Origin: Gliomastix tumulicola
Taxonomy: Eukaryota > Ascomycota > Sordariomycetes > Hypocreales > Bionectriaceae
Direction: 5' to 3'
Length of the DNA: 64,000 nucleotides
Assembly: GCA_001599755.1 (NCBI GenBank)
Contig: BCHX01000008.1
Coordinates: 620,001-684,000 of the forward strand
This document shows positions 9,517 through 23,456 of the stretch, in pieces; the first letter of the stretch is position 1; the number at the start of each line of letters is the position of its first letter. The translations under genes were made by a program, and so were the position numbers. The notes below the pieces were generated by a model, which saw only the letters and a program-made list of their open reading frames with translations, had not been told where the DNA came from and did not search any database.

Positions 9517-12051
9517 GTCGGAGGAGGAGGCGTCGAGGTGTGTCGTTCGATAGAAGGATGTGTGATGGGGCAGGTTAGACTAGGGTCGGTATGGAACTTG
9601 GAGCCTGTATAGAGAAGGAGCATTAGAATATATTCATTGGCTTCCAATAGGGAAAGCCTCGTGATAGATTACTAAAGCGTCAGCAGTGAAGAAGGGAGAG
9701 CTTTCTGAAAGGCTTTACTGATGTCAAGGAATTAATGTCCATCTTCCAAAGGTATCATGCTCCTCTTCCCTCTTCGGTCCCATGATAGGTCTTCGCTACA
9801 TTCCACATGCTCCATGGGAGCATAACTAGGCCAAGTTCGGATCAACCCAGGATAATACGCCTCGGGTGTAACGTCGATAACGGGTGTTGGGAGGTGATGC
9901 AGATGTTGAGTTTCGTAGGCGTCAATGCGATGCATCGAGGGGTTCCGAGGCTATATGCGGCATGGGCCAAGAGGTCTTGATATAACCCAGAGGTGGGCAC
10001 AATAAGGACGAGAGTAGCATCGACGACCCTGTTTGTATCCCCCAAAGTATGTATCGTGGCAGCGTGAGCGGATACTGGCATGGTAAACGTTTGTTCGTGG
10101 TCGAGGGGAGAAACGTGGCGATGGATCCGGAGGCGACTTCAAGGCAAGTCGATTTGCGATTGATGTCTTACGACAAGGGTGCCTTTGTTCTTAGGTCAGA
10201 GCAAGCGCGGTCTCATCTGTGGGAAGGTCTGGTGTCTTCCTCCGAACGAAGCAATGTTGATGCGTCGACGATTGATGGCGGAGGGAGACCGCCCTCTTGT
10301 AGGCCAGCAACATTGCTGGATCATTCGAGGCTGCATCCCGAGATATACGGACCATCCACGTCCATCGGATCCAGTGACCGACCTGTGGCTCGTGTCTCAG
10401 GGCGAGGATTTGGGAGATGAGGCGAGGTTGGAGAGGGGTTTCCCAGCCCCTTCCATCAAAAAATGGATCAAAGAGGAGATACAAGAGGAACAGGGAGGAA
10501 TGGATGAACTCAAGAGAGTAGGAAATCATGGTAACGAACCGCAGGGCGACGCTAGTAGTGGCACAGGACGAGCAGCTGAGGAGCCCAACGAGTCCTCGAC
10601 AACAGAACAGACCGGAGGTCTAATATAGGTCGGCGATCGAGTCGGGGGCGGGCTTGTTCATCGAAATAGGGCAAATCCATTACAATGTTCCAATGGTAAA
10701 AATCGTGGGCATCGGGTTTCGAGTACTCTTGGTCCCAGTGTCGTCGCAAAGTCGAGGTTGTCGGGCGCGGGCCACGCCTCGGCTCCGGGGACTTCATCCG
10801 GACATCGTAGTCAGGACAGGCCGCGTGGTCAGCGGCGACATAGATGTGACAGCATGGCGCTTAGAGCCAATACCTCACTGGTTGAAGAAATGAAAAGGGG
10901 AAATAAACAAAAACAAGCCGGCTGATCAAAGGGTGGTGATTCAAGGGTGAAAGAGCAGAGGGGGCGGGGAGACTGCCAGTGCGGCGCGTTAGATGGGAGG
11001 ACCCCTTACCCCTGAGACTGTGAAGGCACCAATACGAGGCGTAAGGCTTCTGTGACGAACATCAGGTGATCAGTGCCACCAGTGACGACTCGAGCATGGT
11101 GCCGTACACGAGTCGCCTCGAGCGAAGGCCGCTAGGATGTGACAACGTGATGGACCGGCGCTGTGATGGAGTGATGGCTTCTTTAGAGCGACCGGGCAGC
11201 GAATGAGCGGTCAGATAATCCGATGAGTCGATGCCGCCTTCACGCTTGCAGTCACATTCCAGTCGAATAGGCGCCTTTCCCCCCTCAAACTTGGACACGC
11301 CGCTTTGTCATCTCTCCGGCAGGCTCCAGAAAGGGGGCCCGTGCCCAAGAGAACCCCGCGTAGCAAGTACAACCAGATGTGGCGATGGCGCAAGCCCGAA
11401 GTGCCAGGAGCGAGTCACCCACGATGCTCTGTGATACGAATGTCGTGATGATCGGGGTTAAACGGACCTAGTCGACTGACTCGTGAGGGGATCTTGACTT
11501 CCACGGTGCAGCCAAACGAGGTGTCTGCCATCTGGGAAAGCCCCGAGGCTAATTCAGACCGTCTGATCTTGTCGAGGCGAGAAGCGAGCGCGTATGCCAA
11601 GGCCACTAGAGGGAAGTCATGTCGGCGAGACTCGCTAGCGAGGACCGATAGCACTACTGCAGTGGAAGCTGAAAACGCGATTTTCGATACACGCTGAAAA
11701 CGGCTTCCAAGGGCGCTTTATTGTCCCGCAGGTTCTCACGGCTCAAAGGCGACATATTAAATCCCATACTCCGAACAAGGTCTCACTGAGCAGACAACGT
11801 ATTCATCTCATATCTTCCAGAAGGCGCATTCCAGGGTCAGATCAACGCAATCTGAGACAGTTTGAATGCCATTGCCCTGGTTTGAAATTCATATTCAATC
11901 GCATCAAGACAAATGTCGCACTTTCACTGCTACGTCCAATATTGGGCTTAACTAGTGGGTCGTATGAAGTATGTGAGGACACTGCACACACAAGATATCG
12001 AGGCACGAGCTTATGATATGTCTTACTTTGTTCTATTGTTCTGGATCAACT
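9517..12051. other. 2.5 kb without a recognisable gene
   Basis: Short open frames occur on both strands (for example + 10179-10628 with an acidic Glu/Gly-rich end, and - 10191-10529). None matches a family I know, and no intron pair joins them convincingly. I see no transposon ends. Confidence 0.5.
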
Positions 12052-13168
12052 TTATTCAGACAATAAAATCTCTTTGGCAGCCCTTGCTTTGTATTTCTCA
12101 CTCTCCCCTGCCAAATACTTCGCCAACCCCCGGATATCGTCCTGGTTTGCGTGTTGAGCGCCGCCCGGACCGGACTCCAAGCCTTCCCGGGTCCATTTAG
12201 CCACTAAAAAGAGACGGAGCAGTCTTTCCTCTAGCCTCTCGATGGCGAACAGGACTCGAGTGTGCAGAGTAGCGACCGACTTTCCTATCCTGCGCCCGTC
12301 GCTGAGCCTTTCTTCCAGGATACGGCCGTGGTCGAGCAGCTGAGCCAGCTTCTTGATGGGAATGCGGGTCTTGTGAGTGGCTACGCTGCGAGACTGCGCA
12401 AGAGACGACTGGAGATCTTCCACGGGCGTAGGCAGAACGTCCAGACCCTCATACACGTGTGTCTTACGTTCGACATTGTCCACCCATTCCTTTGAGCCCG
12501 CATCGCGGGTGCGCAATCCCTGTCTCGTCGTCCATTCGTCGATTGTTGGCTGTAGCATCCGCAGCATGGCCTCCATCATGGAGATTTGTGCGGATATCTG
12601 AAGTTCGGCGGGGAAAAGTATCTCGATAATGCGGTCGTCGGACAGGTCGCAGGACACTAAAGCAGGCGAGCAGGCGGGAGCTGCCGTACAGTGGTGATAT
12701 TATTAGTCTCATGGTAGGATGCATATGGGGTGCATTAGGGCAAAGCTGGAAATGTCGCAGTCCGTAAATGGCAGACATACCGCAGAAGTGCGCTGTCTGG
12801 CGCAGATTGCGGCCAGACAGCATGGTCCCCTTCAGAGCGTCAGTTGCGGCCTGGACTGCTTGTGACTCCAATTGCTCCCTCTGATCGCGATGGAAAGCAT
12901 GCAGAGATGAGAGGACAGGGAATTTGGCTTCGGCTCTGAGCGGGGACACCATGAGATTCTCTTCGATAAAGCTGTAGATCATGAGACAGACGGCAGGTAT
13001 CGACCCCATCCGTTGGACGAATGCGTCCACAGGGGCTTCAAGTCTCACTCGGTCGAGGAGAATTTTAATACAATTCCCATGTAAGTCACCAAGGGAAACT
13101 CCCTCAAAGATGGGATGAAAAATTAAAAATCCAAGAAGCTCTTGGATATGTTCATTCGTGTGGGGCAT
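12052..13168 (-). CDS. Hypothetical protein, alpha-helical, two exons
   Basis: Exon 1 is 13168-12781 and exon 2 is 12656-12052, giving 330 residues. The donor GTATGT at 12780 is strong. Two in-frame acceptors are possible, TTTAG ending at 12657 and GCAG ending at 12681, which would differ by eight residues. An upstream ATG at 13243 would add 25 residues. The protein is predicted mostly helical with heptad-like stretches (EAMLRMLQPTIDEW, LFAIERLEERLLRLFLVAKW) and a charged C-terminus rich in Lys, Glu and Ala. I do not recognise a domain. Evidence that it is a gene is the consistent frame over about 1 kb and the good donor. There is no signal peptide or clear membrane segment. Confidence 0.55.
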
Positions 13169-13243
13169 CTTGCAGGCGCACGCTGTGAATCGATATTTGG
13201 GGATAGTTCGCCAGTGGGGTGTGTTGATGGCTGGAATGAACAT

Positions 13244-16200
13244 CAGAGGACGTGACAGCGGGCACGAACATATAAATAAGAGTCGCTCTGCATGGCTCGA
13301 GCGTCAATCTAGGTGTGTCTGCGTTCTCTATTGCCAAGGAACCTACTCGTACGATGCCAAAGGACTCACGGCTAGAAAGACAATGTCCTCTCGTCAAAAG
13401 GCTGGCTTCATCCAGCCTGTGCTGTCCGTGTGATGGCTGGCATTAGTCTGTGATGAAAAAGCCACCGCTACCAAGTCCCCAACGCTATACCGGTATAGGA
13501 CGATGGTCCGGCAGCACCGCTCAAGCCGACCATGATTCATGCGCTGGGGCAGGACGGAAGGCACAGAGCGGCCGACGAGGATTCCACAAACAAATCACAT
13601 AAGAGTACAGAAAATACCATCGCACTGCGAGGCACAATGCCAAGCTTCCTCGTGTAAAGGTCTCCCGGTCAAAGTAGCGAGGGGACCATGGACTTTAGCG
13701 AGGAGGGTGCCAGTCAAGCGCACATCATGTCACAACGCCACACGGATGATCCTGGCAAGTGATAATCCAATCGGGTCACTTGCCTCGATGCTTTAGTGAT
13801 CTCAAGTTGATCCGTGCTGATTGGTCAGCGCCTGGAGTGGGCTGTTACTCGTCAGGTCTACGCGGCGCGGCCTCGGGCCAGAGCCCCCATCACAGTGAAT
13901 CAAGGAAAGCAAGACAGGATGACTTTGAAATCGCGGGGAATCTAATTCAGAGGAGTAGGGGCTACTCATGACGTGACAGGTGCGGGATGCAGTGACATCC
14001 CATACACATCGCATTTAGTGTTGATGCGTCCTGGATTTGAAGGAAATCTGATTAACCGGCGAGTCTCCATCATGGGATCGCTATCAGACTTTTCAAGGCA
14101 CAAGTATGGCCTGGACAGGAGCATAAAAACTCGTCACTTCTGATAGGAACGGTAGGCGGCGTTAGGTGTTTCTACTCCCCGATCACATTCGGGATTCCGC
14201 ATGTCTCTGGTGTGAGACCCTCTCGGGATCATTTTCCGGAACGTGTACCAATCGACCCGACTCGGAACACCTGGCATGCTTTGACTCGCACACCGAAATG
14301 TCGAGAATCACTGACATTGTGCCTCAAAATCACAATCAGTCAGTCTCATTAGACAGGGGTACGCTCCCCTCCCCAGCAGAGAGAGCGATAAAGGACCAAG
14401 TAGATCCCTGCAAGAGGCCACGCCAGCATTCCAGCTACAGGTGTCTATCACCACCTTTTGCCATTCACAAGGGGCTGTTGACGTTAAGTAGAGGCGATTG
14501 GGCTACAAACTTGTACCTCCGTTCAACTCCGACGAGGCAGAGCGAAGGTACTCCAAGGCAAATGTGCCTTCCCCGCCAGGACGCGACTCAAGGGGATCAG
14601 CAGTGGGTACAGAATACAAACGCTATTTTGCTCTCGCCCGCATCCGTCGAGTCCACCCATCTCGTCAATGAACACAATAAGTTGAAGAATAGGACCAGCA
14701 TGAAGCAATATCAAGCAACTGTGGGCATCCGAGTAATAAACAAGCATGCTCTCAGCTCGTATCGCCAAAAGCTTGAACAAGGCCCCCGCGCCTCCGTGTC
14801 GTCTTGAGCGGCGCGGGGTAGGCCGGGCCATATCAGGGGGCGTATCTTAGGCTGTGCAACAATCCATGTGAGACGCAGACGTTGGAGGATTAGTCAGCGA
14901 GGGATGGAGGCAACCTGAACCGTTTCCGGCGGCCAAGGAGATGGGACGATTGGAAGAATAAACCTACCCTGCACACCTCAACTTCCAAACCAAATTCTAC
15001 CGACAGAGACTGACTTGCTGAGGAAATAAAGACCTATATAACAGAAAATTTAGTCATGAAGATTACCTGGCTACTGAATGCTCCCTCAATTCATCTGTTT
15101 TTGGAAATCTGTGATGATTTTTCACTTTAATAGATGGGCTTGCGCGGTTGTTTTAGCCGCTCACATGTTCTTCGGAGGAAGCGATGCCTGATCCGCATAA
15201 ACATTAATCCGTCCCCGTCCTCCATACGCGCGAGTTCTCCTGACCCAAACTTGCCCTTCTGAACTCCTGCCCATGGACTTATCCCCTCTGTCGCTCCGAG
15301 AAATATGACAATATGACACTCCAGACCGAAACTTCATCGCGTTGCGATTGCCAGTTCACCTAGGGGTCAATTGTCTTCCCTGCCTTCGGCCATGCTGCCC
15401 AAGTCGTCGCACGAGCTCCGACCTCCAGCTTCGACGATCCGACCGGTTCTCCCGATCCCTCGACTACGACCTGCCTACTCTTGAGCTTTAGACTGCGCTG
15501 ACATTGACAAATATTTCTGCGGACGGCCGAGCATGCAAAACATCCGATGATCGGGCGTTGCCCTCCTCCCCGTCTACGTGATCGTACGGCCGAGTCAACA
15601 TTGGCAGCTTCAGTAGCACCTACGATCCCTCGTTACGGACTACCGACTGGGCTGTAGTATTGCAGAAGCTTATGCCTACTTCCATCCGATAGCAATCTCG
15701 AGCCGAGGAATATACAATGGAGATGTTTTGGTGTGGAGGGATGGCATTCGGCCGGCGGACGAAGCGGTCTCGGCTGGAGCTGCTCGCCTGAACCAGGATA
15801 CGAAGGTCGCGGTAGTCCATTACGTCCGCGATTTGCGCGACCGTGCCTTGCACATCGGCGATTGTATCTTCACGTAGCAACTACTGGATAGCCTCCCGCC
15901 CTGCGATTCTGAAGATAAGCCCGACGCGGCTGGGGTGAGGGATAGGTACTCTGGAGCACTTGATTGAGAACGCAATGGCTCGTCAACAAGCTAGAAGATG
16001 CGTCATGACCGGCCGGCAGCACTCGAAGCTCAAGCACGGTCAAGGTGTGTAATAAAGGGGTAGCCACAGCCAGTGGGTGATTTGGCCTGGATCTCCTCCA
16101 GACCGAGGCTCCAGGACCTGTAAGCTTAACCTTTTTCTGCGGGGAGACGGCCTAAACACAGCTCGCGTACGGAGTAGGAGAGAGGTAACAAACCTCGTGG

Positions 16201-16809
16201 GTGAGTCCTATCTCCATCGCTAGTAGACCCCCAGAGCTGAAAGGCCGGAGGAACCATCGGCATGATGAAGTCCGGACCAGCAATTGGAGTATTCCGGGTC
16301 AAGAGGGGAACCAAGCTCACCAATGCGGGGATTCCCAGCCCATTCCCTCCCAATTTCCCGCTGGGAGGATTCCTCAGTGCTTGGCCTCAGTAAAGACCCT
16401 GTCGACCCGACGGTTAGCACGACTTCCAACACCCGACGGATATTTCTTTAGACCCCTTTCCTCACTCTGCTCCACGGATGAATGCATCCCCAGCTCCACG
16501 CCCTGCCTCGTAGCCCGCTTCCCCTCAAGATGATGGCATATAATCTGGGGTACTCTATTTAGGCTGTGTCCTATTAGCGCCGGAAAATCTTCCTCCTACG
16601 TGAAAGGGACGACAATTGGATGACTAGATGCGAAATAGGGAGGTTGAATAGCTTCATTGACCGACACCGGCCCAAAGGTTCCCGACAGAGATCATCCGAA
16701 GAGTCGTAGGGGAGCTGATATAAAACTGACCAATGGCCAAGTGAATCACGATGGTCAACGCCATCATCCAATTGTTCTTCTCACCTCGTTGTGACTCGCT
16801 CCAACGACA
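13244..16809. other. 3.5 kb without a recognisable gene
   Basis: Only scattered open frames shorter than about 215 codons (the longest is + 14166-14807), low in family-like features. The last few hundred bases must contain the promoter of the GH95 gene. No repeats or transposon ends were noticed. Confidence 0.5.
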
Positions 16810-19358
16810 ATGATGCGCTCTCTGACAGTATGCGTAGCCGCGCTGGCGTCCTTGACCGCGGCGGCTAATCCCAACGCCCGCCTCTGGTATACCGCTCCAG
16901 CAACATCCAAGGTGTGGACGGAAGCCCTCCCCATCGGCAATGGCTTCATCGGAGCCATGATCTTCGGCGACCCTGTCAACGAGCGGATGCAGGTCAACGA
17001 GGACTCAGTCTACTCAGGCGGCTTCCGAGACCGGGTCAATCAGAATGCCCTCGAGGTTCTACCTGAGGTCCGGGACAAGCTCGCAACGGGCGATCTGGCT
17101 GGGGCAGAGAGGATGGCCAAGATTGGCCTGACCGGCACGCCCCAGTCCATCCGTCACTACGAGACGCTGGGTGAGATGGAGTTGGAGTTTGTCGGGACGA
17201 AGAACTACGACAAGGCGAGCTACCAGCGATGGCTTGACCTTGAGACGGCCATTGCAGGTGTCAACTTCACGGTTGGGGGGACCACCTACAACCGGGAGAT
17301 GTTCGCTTCGTACCCGGACAACGTTATCGTGCATCGTCTCACAACTTTGGGAGGAGACCAGAAGCTTTCCTTCAACATCCGTGTTCACCGTCCCTTCCCG
17401 GGTGGTAACAGCGCCTCTGATCTCGGCTACAATAAGGGCGGCGATACCGTCTATATGGTTGGCGGCACACAGAGCAACGACCCCATCGGCTTTGCTACAG
17501 CCCTTACGGTCAAGACGGACGGCAAGGTCAGGGCCATCGGAGAGACTCTTGTCATTGATGACGCCACTGAGGCCGTTGCCTACTTCACCGCTGCCACGTC
17601 CTACCGCCATGACGATCCCGTCGCCGCAGTTGACGAGACGCTGAGAAAGGCCCTCAAGTCTGACTACGACACCCTTCGCAAAAGACACCTCGACGACTAC
17701 CAGAAACTGTACAAGGCCTTCTCGATCGAGCTCGATGGCGAGGACACGAGCGGCTCGGACCTCCCGACCAACAAGCGTCTGAACGCAACCCAGGCCGGAG
17801 CCAACGATCCTGGGCTCGTGGCTCTGCAGTTCCAGTATGGACGATATCTGCTCATTGGGTCTTCGAGAGAAGGCACCCTGCCTGCCAACCTTCAGGGAAT
17901 CTGGTGTGAGGACTGGGGAACGGCGTGGGGATCCAAGTACACGGTGAATATCAAGTAAGTTTTGTGACTCCTTGGTGGCGCATTTGCTTTCTCTGACCAT
18001 CGACAGCTTGCAAATGAACTATTGGCCCGCGGAGGCCACTGGACTTGGCTCCCTCCACCACCAGCTTTTCGATCTCATGGACTTGATGCATGAGACTGGG
18101 AAGGTCACGGCGCGGGAGATGTATGGTGCGGGCGGCTGGGTGAGCATTCTCCCTCCTGGCAATCGCTGCGATAATGCTGACAGTATTGTAGATGTCCCAT
18201 CACAACACCGATCTTTGGGGAGATACTGCCCCTGAGGACCGGTATCTGCCGGCCTCTTACTGGACGCTGTCATCCGCCTGGCTCGCTACCCACCTTCTTG
18301 AGCACTACTGGTACTCCGGGGATCAAGAGTTCCTAATCTCGAAGATTGAGATTCTCTCCGACGCGATCCAGTTCTACCTTGATACTCTTCAGGAGTATGA
18401 GCTGCATGGGACCAAGTACCTCGTCACCAGTCCATCTGTCTCTCCCGAGAACACTTACCGCCTGCCTGACGGTTCTTCTACCTCGATGACGATCGGCCCT
18501 GCGTGCGACTTCCAGATTCTCCGAGATCTGTTCCTGGGCTTCATCAACGCGGTCGCCACCCTTGACGACTCACCGGTGAAGAAGAGCTTCATCGACGAGA
18601 TCGAGTCAGCGATAGGTCGCTTCCCCCCTCACCAGATTTCCACCCGCTATCCGGGCGTCCTGCAAGAATGGATCGAAGACTTCCAGGAAGCCGCCCCGGG
18701 CCACCGCCACATCTCCCACCTCTATGCCCTCCACCCGGGCTCCGAGATCCCTCCCCCGGATGCCCCCGGCCACAACAAGACGCTCTGGGACGCGGCGCGG
18801 GCAACCCTCGACTACCGCCTGCAGAACGGCGGCGCGGGCACGGGCTGGTCGCGCGCGTGGACGATCAACTGGTTCGCGCGGCTGCGGGACCAGAAGGCCT
18901 TTGCGGAGAACATCTTCCAGTTCTTCAAGTCAAGTGTCTACCCGAACCTCTTTGATGCCCACCCGCCGTTCCAGGCTGATGGGAACTGGGGGTTCACGGC
19001 GGGTGTGGCCGAGGCGCTGCTCCAGTCGCACGTGAGGGATGAGGACGGTGTGCGGCATGTGTGGCTGCTGCCGACGCTGCCCGAGAAGTGGACGTCTGGC
19101 AAGGTCACGGGTCTTGTGGCACGGGGTGGATTCGTGTTTGATCTGAGCTGGAAGAATGGCAAGCTTACGAGCTTCAAGATGAAGAGCAAGCTTGGTGGTC
19201 AGATTGAGGTGGTGTATGGGTCCAGTGATGATGCTCAGGGTCGGTTGGAGCCTCAGAACTCGTCGCTCAGGACGCTGCAGGCCGATGACGAGGAGAACAA
19301 GGTCACGCTTAAGACTGAGGCGGATAAAGAGTACGAGTTCGATGTCCACTGGGAATAG
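16810..19358 (+). CDS. GH95 alpha-L-fucosidase, secreted
   Basis: Three exons: 16810-17954, 18007-18139 and 18192-19358, giving 814 residues. Residues 1-19 form a signal peptide ending in LTAAA. The N-terminal GH95 beta-sandwich follows, with [20 protein letters not shown] and [14 protein letters not shown]. Then comes the (alpha/alpha)6 catalytic barrel, with [10 protein letters not shown], the splice-restored [21 protein letters not shown] (the Asn/Asp pair that activates the catalytic water in this family), [15 protein letters not shown], and [28 protein letters not shown]95 enzymes release alpha-1,2-linked fucose from xyloglucan or other glycans by inversion. Length and motif order match full-length members, so it should be active. 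Two adjacent ATG codons (16810, 16813) give the same signal peptide. Confidence 0.93.
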
Positions 19359-22196
19359 AGGGCTTAGATAAATAATAGCAACAATAGAAGACTGTGTGCA
19401 TGAAAATTCAAGCTCATGTCCTCATTACCTTGAAGTGATACATTATGGATGCCCGTGTGCTCTCCCTACTGTGGTGCTATAGCGAGGTACCTGATGCATG
19501 GGGTCCTCTCACGGTACGTTTTGGAGATAGCACGTATTCGGGGGTCATTCCACTAGACAATGAATCCATATAGCTAATAAGATTGGAGAAAGCTGGAAAC
19601 GCCACAGTATGCCATGGATGCAAATATTACACCGCTGGGGAGAGACATGCAGCAAGACATTCGGGGTACCGAGCTCATAACAGTCGTTCCACTAGCAGTT
19701 TCATAACCGATTGCTCGGGGTTAATGACGTCGACCATAGGTATTGTCAGTGCCGAAGAATGCCCTCGTTGCACGAAGCTCGGTCGCTTGTGCGCCCTGAA
19801 GCCCGAGTCGATGTCTAAACAACACGAGCCAGCCGATGGGGTTCGGGGATGAGGAGGGCTTGTGACTTCCCCACATGACATTTCGTAGGTCGCCGATGAT
19901 ACTGACTCAAGATGGACAATCCTTTAAGCGAACAGGTGCTCCGTTCATTGGAATTGCAATGAAGGGACCAGGGTAGGAAGCGACGGAGCTATCAACTGGC
20001 CGTGTTTGGATGGTCACAAGTTGATTCACGACGTGTCGGGACTCGGTAAAGTAGCGGTAAACTCCCATGTGCCCTGTATCTTCACTAGCCACCGCGAAAT
20101 TTCAGAAACAAGGGATGTGGGAGCATCAAATTCCAGCCGAGAAGCGACACGGTGAGATTACCACACCCTCATCGGAGCAGAAGGAACGGCAAGGACGCCG
20201 TCTTTACCGCTCGCCCACTCGAGCACAAGCATCGAGATCCCACCTTGTCACAATCACTGCACAATCACTGTGACTACATATCTGATTCGTCGACGTGGCG
20301 CGTGCAGCACGAATCAGCTTTGCACAAGTCGCAGAGCGACAGCCAGACTGGCCGAGGTCGGAAGCGGTGAGATTTGTCGAAGATCCACACGTTGAAGCCC
20401 AAGAACCCCGAAAAATGTGTCCAGACCAGGGCCGCTCGCTGACCCCTGGTAAGCGTGAAGGCTTAGTTGACCCGGTGAGGCGGTAGGATGATCTTCCTGG
20501 ATGAGGCTGATCACGCGCGGAGCAAATAGTGCGGTGAAAAATTCAAGAGTGGCTTGTGAAGGGAGATGACCTTTGCTGCTAGCTTTACAGGGGAAAAAGA
20601 TAACCTTTCTGGACATATTTGATGAGTTGGGCTAGGCAAATGATGCATCGAAGCCCGTGAGCTTCTTCTCTCGACTTCTCCAAAGCAGAGCCGGAGTTTT
20701 CCGTCGTGACCTTTTGTCGAGTTAGCCCTGGCAGGCATTACAAGGGCCTCTGTCCAACGCTTCCACAAAGAACACCGGCCTGTAGGGTCGGCCCACGTGT
20801 CGAACATGGCGACGGACAAGGGTCAAATTTTATCACAGGCGTGAATGATTTCACTTTTGATGCCCGGCCACCAGACGGAGTTTCACCTCCCCAGAAGACG
20901 GATTCAGGCATCCGAATGCTGCACAGTTGGCCTGGTCGAACTTCTGCCATCGTACACCTTGCTGTCCAATGGAGTCGAGGCACGATACTCACTGCCAAAA
21001 GAACACTGGAAAGGTGAGACAAAATTGGGGATCAGATGACCATCAGTCCCAAAATGGGTCAAGAGCAGTCTGGGGTGCATATCGCTTACAGCGGAATATG
21101 CCACCAGGCCATCCGTTAATGAAAAATATAACCAATATGTGGAAGTTACCGAACCATATTACAGGGATCACCTCAAATAAGAAAAAGATGAAAATCATAA
21201 CGATCTTTGGGAATATGAGCTCTATGACTCATCCCCTGGAAAACAGGGAACATGGACCCGAAGTTCCGGTTCGAGTTTTCCCACCCTTGTCGTTTCCCAA
21301 CACCCTCAAAGTGAAGCCCGTCTCACGATGACGTATGATGACGGTCGCTCGGCGGTTCCGCTGTGACAGAGTACCCAATAGCACGTCGCTGCATGCAATC
21401 ACTGTGATCGTATGCATAATCACACCGCTGTTGCAGCAACTGGTCCGCATCGTGACCTGCCTTCTCCGGCTATGTCACACCGCATCTCCTCGATGATTGG
21501 CAATTGAGCCCTGAAAAACGAGTGGAAGCCCTGTGCTTCCAAGTCACGAGGCGCCACGTGGATAAGATTGGCAGCCCGACCTACGGAATATGAGCCGGGG
21601 ACAGGGGGGCGGGAATCCCAGTATTGGCCAGCCTTTCTAGCTCCCCGGCCTGATACCCGGGCGAACCCAAAGCTTCGGCGTCCAGAAGCGCCAAGTAAGA
21701 AGTACATCGATGTCCGTTGGAAATGTACTGGAAAATGGCGTAGTTTCAGGGCGTTGGGGAGGTACCGTGACGCTGGTGCCAGCACCTCGGGTCGCCTTGC
21801 AGGGAATCTTGGACATGGCAACCCTGCAGGCTCGCCTGCAAGATTGCCCGTAATTTCCACTGATCCCCGTGACGGACCTGTGTTAGGTCTTACGGGTAAG
21901 CCTCACCGGCCAGTAGCGACGATTCTTCACGAGACGTGCACGATACGAGCGGCTCCATTTGAAAAGTTTTCTGGGCAGCTTCATCGTGACCGCCATTTAG
22001 ATATAAGGCGGTCGTGAGCCCGGCGTTGTAAGCATCTTTTCTTTCGGCATCATCATCATCATCATCATCACCATTAATCCTCTCCTTCAACGGCTCCCTC
22101 GCCAGCAGTTTCTGTTCGTCTGTACCAGTTCAACACGATACAACCATCAAGAACATCAACCTTTATCGTCCGAAGTACTCTTCAACCCTACATACA
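19359..22196. other. 2.8 kb without a recognisable gene
   Basis: Small open frames only. The 3' end is the leader and promoter of the DUF7704 gene and contains a (CAT)7 tract. The rest shows nothing I can assign. Confidence 0.5.
22048..22068 (+). repeat. (CAT)7 trinucleotide repeat in the DUF7704 leader
   Basis: Seven perfect CAT units about 130 bp upstream of the ATG at 22197, probably in the transcribed leader. Confidence 0.85.
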
Positions 22197-22739
22197 ATGG
22201 CCTGCCAAAACATCCACCGGTTCTACAGAGTGTGGTTCACCTCGATCGACCCTCTGCTGCTCGCCCTCCTCACCTACACCCTCGTCTTCACGCCAGACGT
22301 CATGATGGACAGTCTCATCCCCAACAGCATGTCCATGCCGAACCCGGACCACGCCTTCCTCTTCCACCAGCTCGCGGCACTGTACGGCTTCCTCACACTC
22401 ATGCTAGCCGTCCTCCTTCGGTCAACTTCGGACCTGAAGGTGTGGAACATCGTCATCGGCGCCGTGCTCATGATCGACATCGCTCTGCTCAGCAGCCTCT
22501 ACGTCAGCCTGGATCACCAGGGCAGGTTGAGCATCGTTCAGTGGCGGTCCCAGGACTGGTTCAACTGGATCATCACCGGCTTCGTGGCCGTCGTCAGGGT
22601 CATCTTCCTCGCGGGTGTCGGTGTGACGAAGAACAAGTCGGAGGAGGGCGCTAACTCCGGTTCTTTCCCGTACCCCAAGGGTGCTATCAAGGGATTGGTC
22701 GCGGTGGAGGAGGTGTGCGAGCGGAATTGGCGGTTGTGA
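22197..22739 (+). CDS. DUF7704-type four-helix membrane protein
   Basis: Intronless, 180 residues. Four hydrophobic segments lie at about residues 17-36, 55-76, 82-104 and 121-143, preceded by a short N-terminal FYRVWFTSIDPLLLA motif that recurs in small fungal membrane proteins of the DUF7704 group. A DPLLLALLTYTLVF start, a loop with PDHAFLFHQLAALYGF, and the final WFNWIITGFVAVVRVIFL helix fit this family. Its function is unknown; I infer an endomembrane or plasma-membrane location. The C-terminal ~35 residues are soluble. The leader is long and carries the CAT repeat. Its nearest neighbours give no functional clue. Confidence 0.75.
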   Translation: MACQNIHRFYRVWFTSIDPLLLALLTYTLVFTPDVMMDSLIPNSMSMPNPDHAFLFHQLAALYGFLTLMLAVLLRSTSDLKVWNIVIGAVLMIDIALLSSLYVSLDHQGRLSIVQWRSQDWFNWIITGFVAVVRVIFLAGVGVTKNKSEEGANSGSFPYPKGAIKGLVAVEEVCERNWRL

Positions 22740-23456
22740 ATCTGCAAGGATGCCTGATGGGGGGACTTTTGGCTGGTGTACTGATTGATGATCACGGGTC
22801 GGGCATGTAATGATTTCATGTTTACCTAACTTTACCCACTACTTCCTTTTAATCCATAATATGCTTTCCTTTCTCAAGCCTGTACTGGTACCCTGAAGGT
22901 AATCCCACCGGAAGATTGCCGGTGAAAGAGCATCTTCTCTTCATTGGAGCGCATGTGAGCCACTTCCTACGAAGTCGCTCCCTGTTTTATCAGTATTATC
23001 GACCTAAGTCAGAAAATGTCTCGCACCACGTCCCCTGGAGACGATTTGCAGATTATGCTACTAAAATATGGTGCACTTCATGATGGCAGGGCTCGGTGTA
23101 GGGTAGGCTGGCACACCGCCATTCTTCATTGCCGCTTGACTCCTTCACACCGCCGATGTGATGGGGAAAATGTGACAAAGACTTGCTACGTCAGGCAGTC
23201 ACTTCTGTCACTATGGGGACTGTCAGATGGTCAAAAGGGTCACTCCGTGCACGGCGCTGCCCTCTGCTCAGCGGATACACCAATGATGCCTGCAAAGGAT
23301 CTTATCCCAACATCAGAACAACTCAAAGATTTGTACCGCAACTATGTACACGAACAAACAAGAAAGCCCTCCTCGTTCATCTCCTACACCTTCAAAGCCA
23401 TAATACCAACCATGCCCGTGTCATCCTCGTACTTTGCATTTCACCAAGTCGGTCAA

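Noticed and set aside
14166..14807. 213-codon open frame
   Set aside because: ATG present, but composition is irregular, with no domain, no neighbours in frame and no homology I can recall.
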